A stretch of DNA of 5,022 nt from Rickettsiales bacterium. Lineage in GTDB: Bacteria > Pseudomonadota > Alphaproteobacteria > Rickettsiales > 21-14-0-20-44-7. Of this stretch, positions 1 to 4,628 are shown piece after piece; within the stretch, counting starts at the first letter, position 1, and every line of letters starts with the position of its first letter. The stretch is from positions 1 to 5,022 of the forward strand of contig JALZVI010000277.1 in NCBI GenBank assembly GCA_023301015.1, written 5' to 3'. A model generated the notes under the pieces. That model was not told the origin of the DNA. It did no database searches and saw nothing but the letters and a program-made list of their open reading frames with translations. Both the position numbers and the translations under genes were made by a program.

Positions 1-1
1 T

Positions 2-916
2 TCCGATCTCTATGAAAAATTCTGCCGCAGCGAAGACGTTGCTTATAGTATCATCAAGCAGCTCGCAGACGACATAGAAGACATGGTCGCAATTCCCGTA
101 GTACAATTTTCAAAAATGCTAACGGAAGAAGATCTCACAGGCATTGTCCATAAAGACAAGGGCGGCAGACAAAGAGCCGTTGCTCGCAGAAGCGGCCTAA
201 GCAACAACCTACTGGAAGACATAATCAATCACGGGAACGAATATACCGTACAAGCGCTGATTGAGAGCAATAGCGGCGTGATTTCTGACAACGCCTCAGA
301 CAAGATTTTGGATAAATTCCCAAAGAATGAGGACCTCATAAAAGGCCTGTTCGATGCAGACAAAGTCAAGCCAGAGCGCGCGCAAGAACTCCTAGAATTT
401 GTCTCAGAAGGACTTGGCAAAGAAATCGCGGTGAAATACGACATCCCGCAGACTTTCGTCAAAACCATAGTTTCTAGCTCGCAAGAAAAACTAACATATA
501 AGATGATAAAAGAACAAATTGCGCTATCAAAATCAGACACAGACTTGAAAGAGACAATCAGCATGCTGCGCGCGCATGGAAACCTAAACTTCAATCTCAT
601 AATCAAAACCTTGAGCGGAGGGAATATCAACTTCCTCCTCCTCTCCTTAAGCCAGCTATGCTCAATTGCGAGCGAGAACACCGAAAAGCTGATCGAAGAA
701 AAAGGCAATCAAGGAATCAAAGGGCTATTCAAAAAAGCCTCACTACCAGAGAATATGGCAACTGCCACAAAGGTAGTTTACAGACTAGTGCAAAAAGCCG
801 AGAAGGATGGCCAAGCAGATATTTCAGGCTATTTAGCCAAGCAGCTGGAGCGATTAATTTACAATACTGATGACGACCAGCTACGCTACGTCCTAAATAT
901 AGTGAAAATGCCATAA
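2..916 (+). CDS. DUF2336 family protein, 5' end cut by window edge
   Basis: The reading frame is open to the left edge, so the first ATG in frame (position 83) is internal and about 304 C-terminal residues are visible. The protein is an all-helical, repeat-like sequence without signal peptide or membrane segment, so probably cytoplasmic. The family hallmark is seen near the visible start: LADD, about 10 residues, then a Ser-Lys-x-Leu-Thr-Glu-Glu-Asp-Leu stretch, followed by QRAVARR and a Leu-Ser-x-x-Leu segment. It is colinear with the next gene: here LADD sits at visible residue 21, there LAQD at residue 83, so about 60 residues are missing. DUF2336 has no established biochemical role that I can name. 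The gene is followed by an 82-bp gap with no terminator, so readthrough into the paralogue is possible. Family call is firm, function unknown. Confidence 0.85.
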   Translation, partial: SDLYEKFCRSEDVAYSIIKQLADDIEDMVAIPVVQFSKMLTEEDLTGIVHKDKGGRQRAVARRSGLSNNLLEDIINHGNEYTVQALIESNSGVISDNASDKILDKFPKNEDLIKGLFDADKVKPERAQELLEFVSEGLGKEIAVKYDIPQTFVKTIVSSSQEKLTYKMIKEQIALSKSDTDLKETISMLRAHGNLNFNLIIKTLSGGNINFLLLSLSQLCSIASENTEKLIEEKGNQGIKGLFKKASLPENMATATKVVYRLVQKAEKDGQADISGYLAKQLERLIYNTDDDQLRYVLNIVKMP

Positions 917-930
917 TACCGCGCTTTTAT

Positions 931-961
931 TTGCATATCAGGCCAGAAAAATAATTATAAT
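931..961 (+). promoter_or_regulatory. Possible sigma70 promoter for the second DUF2336 gene
   Basis: TTGCAT (931-936) and TATAAT (956-961) are separated by 19 bp. The -10 is perfect, but the -35 is partial and the spacing is long. Transcription would start near 968, giving a leader of about 30 nt before the ATG at 999. The -10 abuts the CtrA-type box at 961-976, which would cover the predicted start site. A weaker alternative -10, TATGGT at 987-992, has no matching -35. Confidence 0.35.
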
Positions 962-976
962 TAAATCAAATTTAAC
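961..976 (+). promoter_or_regulatory. CtrA-type binding box (TTAA-N7-TTAAC)
   Basis: TTAA at 961-964 and TTAAC at 972-976 are separated by exactly 7 bases, which is the full consensus for the alphaproteobacterial response regulator CtrA. It lies 22 bp upstream of the second DUF2336 ATG in the only sizeable gap on this strand. As it overlaps the end of a TATAAT and the expected start site, binding might repress that promoter. It could instead activate a weaker start further downstream. The gap is AT-rich, so a chance match cannot be excluded. Confidence 0.5.
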
Positions 977-998
977 TAAAATCCTGTATGGTTTTTAA

Positions 999-2123
999 AT
1001 GGGGTTTGAATTGACTAACGATGATGTATCAAGTTTAGCAGACGACGGAAGCAGCGAGCAGAAGATTCGTGTTGCGCAAAAAGTATGCGACGAATACCTG
1101 CACGCTGACTACAACTCTGACGAACTGAAAATCGCGGAAGAAATCTTCCGCATAGCCATTCGTGATGCCGAAGGGAAAATTCGCGCAACAATCTCCGAGC
1201 AGCTGAAAGAATCAGAAAACCTACCGCATGATATCGTAATGTCACTCGCGCAAGACGCAGAAGAAATTGCCAAGCCAATGCTAGAGCACTCACCAGTTTT
1301 GAAGGAAGAAGACCTGCTGCAAATCATGCAGAATAATGACATACAAAAAATCATCGCCATTTCGCGCCGCAAAAATCTCACAAAACAGCTGGTGCAGACA
1401 TTACTAACTAAATCAAATGCAGAAATCAGCACTAATATTGTTGAGAATAGCGAACTGGCAAACACAGATGCGGGCTTTGAAGCAATCGTCACCACACTGG
1501 CCAGCGACCGCAACGCAATTCGCAGCTTGATTGGCAGCATATCACTCCCGCCAAAACTCGCTGAAGAGATGATGGAAAAAACCGCAAAAGAGACAATTGC
1601 GCATCTAAAGAAAAAGCACAACATATCCGCCCACTCTGCCGACCGCGTTGCAGGCCACACGCTTGAGCTTTCAACACTCACAATCATCAACGAAAAATCC
1701 GCACCACAAGAAGTTGACGCACTTGTCGAGCATCTGCAAGACTTCGGCAAGCTAACAACATCACTAATCATCAGCTCGCTCTGCGCCTGCAAAATTCGCT
1801 TCTTCATCTCCGCACTCAGCACTCGCAGCGCTATAGCAAAAGGAAAGATTCGCAATATCTTGGAAGAGAACTCAGAAAAAGGAATTGGAGAATTGCTGAC
1901 AAAGGCGGATTTGCCAGAGAAACTCCAAGCCTCAATCCGCATCATAATAGACTTCATCATCCAGCAGCGTGACAGCAACGCCAAGATGTCCACACGCGAT
2001 TGCAGCCTTGCGCTGATTAACAAACTGGAAGAGAACTACGACCGCGACAAGGTGGAATATCTCAACTACCTACTCGCAATTGCAAAGCAAAATTTAAAAA
2101 CACCAATCTTCAGCTCGCTTTAG
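999..2123 (+). CDS. DUF2336 family protein, complete paralogue of the upstream gene
   Basis: A 374-residue all-helical protein with no signal peptide or membrane span. The N-terminus has the pattern common in DUF2336 proteins: Asn-Asp-Asp-Val-x-x-Leu-x-x-Asp at 7-16, a helix ending in an arginine-containing segment (RDAEGKIRATISEQL, 55-69), LPHD at 75-78, LAQD at 83-86, then a Leu-Lys-Glu-Glu-Asp-Leu stretch at 101-106. The C-terminal half (about 249-362) aligns without large gaps to the preceding gene, for example EKGIGELLTKADLPEKL here and NQGIKGLFKKASLPENM there, so the two arose by tandem duplication. ATG 999 is preceded directly by an in-frame TAA. There is no clear ribosome binding site. 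TTG at 1011, with GGGG at 1001-1004 in front, is an alternative start giving a protein four residues shorter. The stop overlaps the convergent gene's stop. Function is unknown; the CtrA-type box suggests cell-cycle control. Confidence 0.88.
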   Translation: MGFELTNDDVSSLADDGSSEQKIRVAQKVCDEYLHADYNSDELKIAEEIFRIAIRDAEGKIRATISEQLKESENLPHDIVMSLAQDAEEIAKPMLEHSPVLKEEDLLQIMQNNDIQKIIAISRRKNLTKQLVQTLLTKSNAEISTNIVENSELANTDAGFEAIVTTLASDRNAIRSLIGSISLPPKLAEEMMEKTAKETIAHLKKKHNISAHSADRVAGHTLELSTLTIINEKSAPQEVDALVEHLQDFGKLTTSLIISSLCACKIRFFISALSTRSAIAKGKIRNILEENSEKGIGELLTKADLPEKLQASIRIIIDFIIQQRDSNAKMSTRDCSLALINKLEENYDRDKVEYLNYLLAIAKQNLKTPIFSSL

Positions 2124-2590
2124 ACAATAATCGCATAAGCCCCTTCCCTATGCTCAACCAAACGCAGCCCAAAAGCCTCCTCAATTTTCTGATTCAAACG
2201 ATGAATATGCGACTCAACAGTCCGCGTATCAACAGTTTCAGCATAGCCCCAAACATCTCGCAGGATTTCTGCACGCGTCACAAAACCAGTCTTTTCATGC
2301 AGCTTTGCCATCAGCGCAACCTCCTTCTCAGTCAGCTTCACCGCATGCTCACCAAGCTCTGCCAACTGCCTTTGCAGGTCAAAAGCAATTTTCTGCACCT
2401 CAAAACTCGCCCCAAAATCACGCATAATTTTGTCAACAAGCGCGCCAATCCGCAACTTCCCTTCTGGCAGGTCTGATTTGCGCAGGGTGAAGTCAGCCAA
2501 TTCTTGAGCGTCCACAACCTCATAGCTCGGCATATTAAAAGCCAAGGCATCGCTTATATTCTGCGGCAAATCGAGAAAAATTTTCCGCAT
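2120..2590 (-). CDS. Winged-helix DNA-binding protein, OmpR/PhoB type, lacking a full receiver domain
   Basis: A 156-residue protein. Residues about 85-156 form a Trans_reg_C winged helix: LTEKEVALM opens the domain, TRAEILRDVWGY (105-116) is the positioning helix and loop, TRTVESHIHRLNQKIE (122-137) is the recognition helix, and LVEHREGAYAI (144-154) is the C-terminal hairpin. It should bind DNA and regulate transcription. The N-terminal 80 residues are too short for a phosphoacceptor receiver (about 115 residues) and show no acidic pocket. The stretch LPEGKLRIGALVDKIMR (41-57) resembles the end of the receiver and linker in alphaproteobacterial OmpR-type regulators, so I infer a decayed receiver. 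ATG 2590 has no clear ribosome binding site and lies 4 nt after the lipoprotein stop, which suggests translational coupling. Its stop shares TTAG/CTAA with the convergent DUF2336 gene. Confidence 0.85.
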   Translation of the reverse strand: MRKIFLDLPQNISDALAFNMPSYEVVDAQELADFTLRKSDLPEGKLRIGALVDKIMRDFGASFEVQKIAFDLQRQLAELGEHAVKLTEKEVALMAKLHEKTGFVTRAEILRDVWGYAETVDTRTVESHIHRLNQKIEEAFGLRLVEHREGAYAIIV

Positions 2591-2594
2591 TGCG

Positions 2595-2921
2595 CTAATT
2601 ATCTACACAGCTATTGGCCGCATCATCCCAGCATCTATCAGGCCCGCAATCGCAGCCAGCCGTCATTGCCATTGAGCAGCGCATACGTTCGCGGCTTCGC
2701 GCTTTGGCGCAGCTATCAACGCAGCCATTGCCAAAAACTCGCCACGAATTACTCATCTGGCTCGGATCTCCATAAAGGCATTGAGCAATTTTTTCTGCAT
2801 TGGCCGAGACCTTGCCAACTTCCGCAACAAAAGCACCATCAGGCAATTGGGCATCATTCGCCTCAGACTCACAGGCGATTAGGAGAAAGGAAAAAAGGAA
2901 CAATGCGCAGAAATATCTCAT
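2595..2921 (-). CDS. Small cysteine-rich lipoprotein, unknown function
   Basis: The 108-residue product begins with a typical lipoprotein signal: MR, a hydrophobic core (YFCALFLFSFLLIA) and a lipobox LIAC with the lipidated Cys at 17, followed by Glu at +2. It should be exported, lipidated and anchored to a membrane on the periplasmic side or outer surface. The mature part has eight more cysteines (48, 67, 71, 82, 90, 92, 97, 105), including NGCVDSC (65-71), GCDCG (89-93) and CW (97-98). The even number suits disulfides, though metal binding is possible. The ATG at 2921 is preferred over an in-frame TTG at 2957 because it places the signal peptide at the N-terminus. No ribosome binding site is visible. 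It heads a two-gene unit with the winged-helix gene. I do not recognise a named family. Confidence 0.75.
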   Translation of the reverse strand: MRYFCALFLFSFLLIACESEANDAQLPDGAFVAEVGKVSANAEKIAQCLYGDPSQMSNSWRVFGNGCVDSCAKARSRERMRCSMAMTAGCDCGPDRCWDDAANSCVDN

Positions 2922-2927
2922 AGCTGA

Positions 2928-2957
2928 ACTATAAGTGAAGTGGCCGCGGAAAGGCAA
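2928..2957 (-). promoter_or_regulatory. Possible sigma70 promoter of the lipoprotein gene
   Basis: On the minus strand, TTGCCT (2957-2952) and TATAGT (2933-2928) are 18 bp apart: four of six and five of six consensus matches. Only 6 nt separate the -10 from the ATG at 2921, so transcription would begin at or next to the start codon and the message would be leaderless. It lies just after the rpmA terminator, which makes an independent promoter here sensible. Confidence 0.4.
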
Positions 2958-2986
2958 GTGGTTTTTGGCGCGGAGATAGCGCCCAC

Positions 2987-3018
2987 AAAAAAAGCCACCC
3001 TAAAAGAGCAGCTTTTTT
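2987..3018 (-). terminator. Rho-independent terminator of the rpsT-rplU-rpmA operon
   Basis: In the minus-strand RNA, GCUGCUC (3012-3006) pairs with GGGUGGC (3000-2994) over a UUUUA loop, through four Watson-Crick and three G-U pairs. Seven U residues (2993-2987) follow, and six A residues (3018-3013) precede and can extend the stem. In plus-strand RNA the three wobble pairs become mismatches, so it works only for the minus strand. It lies 22 bp after the rpmA stop. Confidence 0.75.
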
Positions 3019-3039
3019 AAAATCTTTGAAACAAACGGC

Positions 3040-3309
3040 CTAAGCAGTTTTTTCTTCTAGCGGAGTTACATTAACAAAAGTGCGACCTTTGTAGCCTTTT
3101 GAGAATTGCACGTTTCCGTCAACAATAGCGTGAATTGTATAATCTTTGCCCATGCACACGTTTGTGCCTGGATGCCATTTTGTTCCGCGCTGGCGCAAAA
3201 TAATGTTACCTGGTTGAACGAGTTCGCCACCGAATTTCTTCACGCCTAAGCGTTTTCCTTCTGTATCGCGACCGTTGCGTGAACTACCACCTGCCTTATG
3301 ATGAGCCAT
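3040..3309 (-). CDS. rpmA: 50S ribosomal protein L27
   Basis: The 89-residue product is a full-length L27 (85 in E. coli). It begins [15 protein letters not shown], the flexible N-terminal arm that reaches toward the peptidyl transferase centre of the large subunit, followed by [10 protein letters not shown] (20-29), then [15 protein letters not shown] (34-48), and a C-terminal GRTFVNV (75-81). The arm starts directly at Met, without the cleaved leader known from Firmicutes. The ATG overlaps the rplU stop by one base (TAATG). An SD-like GAAGG at 3320-3316 inside the last rplU codons lies 6 nt upstream, so translation is probably coupled to L21. It is the last gene of the operon, followed by a terminator rather than by the obg GTPase gene often found after rpmA. 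Confidence 0.98.
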   Translation of the reverse strand: MAHHKAGGSSRNGRDTEGKRLGVKKFGGELVQPGNIILRQRGTKWHPGTNVCMGKDYTIHAIVDGNVQFSKGYKGRTFVNVTPLEEKTA

Positions 3310-3737
3310 TATTTACCTTCTTTGGTTGTATCTTTCTTCGCAGCAGGCTTCTTAGCCGCTGGTTTTTTTTCTTCAGTTTTCTTAGCTGCTGGCTTCTCTT
3401 CTGCCTTAGCTTCAACTTTTTTCGGAGCTGCTTTCTTTTCAGCTTTGAATTTTTCTGAACCAACTTCAACCAACTGCAATACTGTCACGTTTTGACGATG
3501 ACCGTTTTTGCGTTGTGAATTTTTACGACGGCGTTTTTTGAAAACAATAACTTTCTTTGTTTTCTTTTGACGAACGATTTGCGCAACAGCTTTCGCCTTG
3601 CCTTCCAAATCTCCGCCTGAAACCAACACTTCTAGCTCAATCTTTGCGCCTTCTTCACCTTCAAGCTTTTCAACTTCAAAGATATCGCCCAAATTAGCTT
3701 TATATTGCTTTCCGCCTGTTCTTACTACTGCAAACAT
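3309..3737 (-). CDS. rplU: 50S ribosomal protein L21 with a Lys/Ala/Glu-rich C-terminal extension
   Basis: L21 binds 23S rRNA in the large subunit. Residues 1-92 carry the family core: [13 protein letters not shown] at the start, then a basic rRNA-binding block [21 protein letters not shown] (62-82, allowing for the usual variation), and TVLQLVEV (85-92). E. coli L21 has 103 residues; this one has 142. The extra part, about 93-142, is low-complexity Lys/Ala/Glu/Pro with three PAAKK units (116-120, 126-130, 131-135), probably disordered and positively charged. AGGT at 3748-3745, 7 nt before the ATG, is a modest ribosome binding site. The gene starts 25 nt after rpsT with no terminator between, so it belongs to the same operon. 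The identification is certain; the role of the tail is unknown. Confidence 0.97.
   Translation of the reverse strand: MFAVVRTGGKQYKANLGDIFEVEKLEGEEGAKIELEVLVSGGDLEGKAKAVAQIVRQKKTKKVIVFKKRRRKNSQRKNGHRQNVTVLQLVEVGSEKFKAEKKAAPKKVEAKAEEKPAAKKTEEKKPAAKKPAAKKDTTKEGK
3325..3420 (-). repeat. Low-complexity repeats coding the L21 tail
   Basis: This stretch of rplU is built from imperfect repeats encoding Lys-Lys-Pro-Ala-Ala and Glu-rich variants; related copies such as CTTCTTAGCCGCTGG and TTTCTTAGCTGCTGG are seen on the plus strand. Such repeats can expand or shrink by slippage, so tail length may vary between relatives. Confidence 0.6.
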
Positions 3738-3762
3738 TTTTATTACCTATTTATAACCGCTC

Positions 3763-4029
3763 TTAAGCAGCTAATTTCTTAACCATTATGTTCAAACGGC
3801 TAATCTTACGAGAAACCGTGTTCAACTTGAAAACGCCCTTTGAAACTGCGTGCATCATCTCTGTCTGAGCTTTTTGCAAAGCCTCCATCGATTTTGCGTG
3901 ATCGCCGGATTCAACCGCTACTTCCACTTTTTTGATAAATGTGCGCACTCGAGAACGGCGAGATTTATTAACCTCGGTCTTTCTCGCAATTACGCGAACT
4001 TTCTTTTTTGCTGATGATGTATTAGCCAT
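3763..4029 (-). CDS. rpsT: 30S ribosomal protein S20
   Basis: The 88-residue, very basic, helical protein matches S20 (87 in E. coli) over its full length: [10 protein letters not shown] at the N-terminus, [22 protein letters not shown] (15-36), the second helix with [19 protein letters not shown] (53-71), and SRKISRLN (73-80) near the end. S20 binds 16S rRNA and aids assembly of the small subunit. The start is fixed by the conserved MANTSSAKK. It is the first gene of an operon with rplU and rpmA, 25 nt apart. Its promoter lies so close to the ATG that the leader is at most a few bases, with no Shine-Dalgarno sequence and no room for a classical autoregulatory leader. In many bacteria rpsT stands alone or elsewhere, so this linkage is not the usual one. 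Confidence 0.97.
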   Translation of the reverse strand: MANTSSAKKKVRVIARKTEVNKSRRSRVRTFIKKVEVAVESGDHAKSMEALQKAQTEMMHAVSKGVFKLNTVSRKISRLNIMVKKLAA

Positions 4030-4038
4030 AGGGTGAGT

Positions 4039-4067
4039 TTTATAGACGCTAACCCCAACTACGTCAA
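4039..4067 (-). promoter_or_regulatory. Sigma70 promoter of the rpsT operon, near-leaderless
   Basis: On the minus strand TTGACG (4067-4062) and TATAAA (4044-4039) are separated by the ideal 17 bp, five of six matches each. The sequence upstream (about 4073-4096) is AT-rich and could serve as an UP element. Nine bases lie between the -10 and the ATG at 4029; with the usual start 6-9 nt after the -10, the leader would be about 0-3 nt. No Shine-Dalgarno sequence is present. Confidence 0.85.
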
Positions 4068-4151
4068 GCGGTAATTTTGGATTATTTTACACCCCAAAAA
4101 ACCACCTCAAACGCCTGCTCACAGCTTATCACAGAAGGAAAAAGCGACCCA

Positions 4152-4192
4152 TTGTCAAATAAACTTACTCTACCTAAGGTAGTATTTGGCAA
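4152..4192. repeat. Long imperfect hairpin between rpsT and fliX
   Basis: TTGTCAAATA (4152-4161) pairs with TATTTGGCAA (4183-4192) over 10 positions with one G-T pair. Inside, CTACC (4170-4174) pairs with GGTAG (4178-4182) over a 3-base loop, with an 8-base bulge (4162-4169) on one side. It lies 30 bp past the fliX stop. No U-tract follows directly on either strand, so it is not a classical terminator. It could be an RNA-end structure or an operator. Confidence 0.4.
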
Positions 4193-4202
4193 ATTATTTG
4201 CG
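4187..4202 (+). promoter_or_regulatory. Possible sigma54 (-24/-12) promoter, antisense to fliX
   Basis: TGGCA at 4187-4191 and TTGC at 4198-4201 place the GG and GC exactly 10 bases apart, the spacing required by sigma54. The mismatches are A for the C after TGGCA and G after TTGC. Transcription would start near 4213 and run into fliX in antisense. The same bases form a perfect inverted repeat, GCAAAT-T-ATTTGC (4189-4201), so an operator is an equally good reading. No obvious plus-strand gene lies downstream. Confidence 0.25.
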
Positions 4203-4222
4203 GTAAAATTTGCTTTAAAAGC

Positions 4223-4624
4223 CTAAAATCGTCCTAACTTTGCAAGCTCAACAGCCGCACGAAGCTCTATCTCTTCAATAACCTCTGCCAGTACAGGGTC
4301 TTCAATCAGCCCTTCCTTGCGCGCCATCATCTTTTGAATATTCTCGAGCCGCCCCACAGAAATGCCGCCAAACAGCAAGCCATCGCGAATTTTCTCTAGC
4401 TCGTCGAGTATATCATTCCCGCGCTCAATAGATTTTTTTGGGGATTCTGTTGCGTCTTCAACCTCGTTGAGCATGGTTAGGGCAGAAATTGGGGATGTGG
4501 GCATTGCGCCACTTGCCGCTTCAACACCGCCGCCCATCAAATCGGCAAAGCCCGCTCCACTCACAGAGCCAGACTTCTTCTTGCCTCCCTTCGCAGATAC
4601 TGGTGCAGTGTTTCCGATTTTCAT
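4223..4624 (-). CDS. fliX: Flagellar assembly regulator FliX
   Basis: A 133-residue protein, close to the roughly 140 residues of Caulobacter FliX. The N-terminal half is Gly/Ser/Lys-rich and probably disordered (GKKKSGSVSGAGFADLM, 14-30). The conserved part is helical: SALTMLNEVED (47-57), GNDILDELEKIRDGLL (69-84), and the diagnostic C-terminal EEIELRAAVELAKLG (117-131). In Caulobacter FliX works with FlbD, the sigma54 activator, to couple late flagellar gene expression to completion of early structures; I infer the same here. ATG 4624 is chosen because family members begin MK(I/V) and the longer frame would need a TTG start. It begins 4 nt after the ribB stop. A purine-rich GGAAAGAG lies 13 nt upstream, rather far for a ribosome binding site, so coupling to ribB is likely. 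No other flagellar gene is in view. Confidence 0.85.
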   Translation of the reverse strand: MKIGNTAPVSAKGGKKKSGSVSGAGFADLMGGGVEAASGAMPTSPISALTMLNEVEDATESPKKSIERGNDILDELEKIRDGLLFGGISVGRLENIQKMMARKEGLIEDPVLAEVIEEIELRAAVELAKLGRF

Positions 4625-4628
4625 AAGA

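Noticed and set aside
12..77. ATG at 12 considered as start of a gene at the left edge
   Set aside because: That frame meets a stop codon within about 22 codons, while the neighbouring frame carries the conserved DUF2336 sequence through to the window edge.
229..708. 159-codon minus-strand open frame inside the first DUF2336 gene
   Set aside because: Same reasoning: Ser/Phe/Leu-rich composition typical of an antisense shadow of Lys/Glu-rich coding DNA.
1109..2023. Long 304-codon open frame on the minus strand inside the second DUF2336 gene
   Set aside because: Its product is Ser/Cys/Ile-rich with no recognisable motif, and it mirrors a plus-strand gene with clear family similarity to its neighbour. 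It is an antisense shadow.
2504..2923. 139-codon plus-strand open frame opposite the lipoprotein gene
   Set aside because: The minus-strand frame has a signal peptide and lipobox, while this one is rich in His/Gln/Ser without a domain and has no ribosome binding site.
3298..3495. Plus-strand open frame of Phe/Ala-rich sequence opposite the L21 tail
   Set aside because: It looks like a membrane peptide only because it is the complement of Lys/Ala repeats in rplU.
3763..3783. Two TTAA motifs near the rpsT 3' end considered as a CtrA box
   Set aside because: The spacing is 12 bases instead of 7 and it lies in coding sequence.
4119..4134. Direct repeat TCACAG spaced 10 bp, upstream of the rpsT promoter
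   Set aside because: A pair of 6-mers on the same helix face could be an operator, but it is short, more than 50 bp from the -35, and matches no site I can name.
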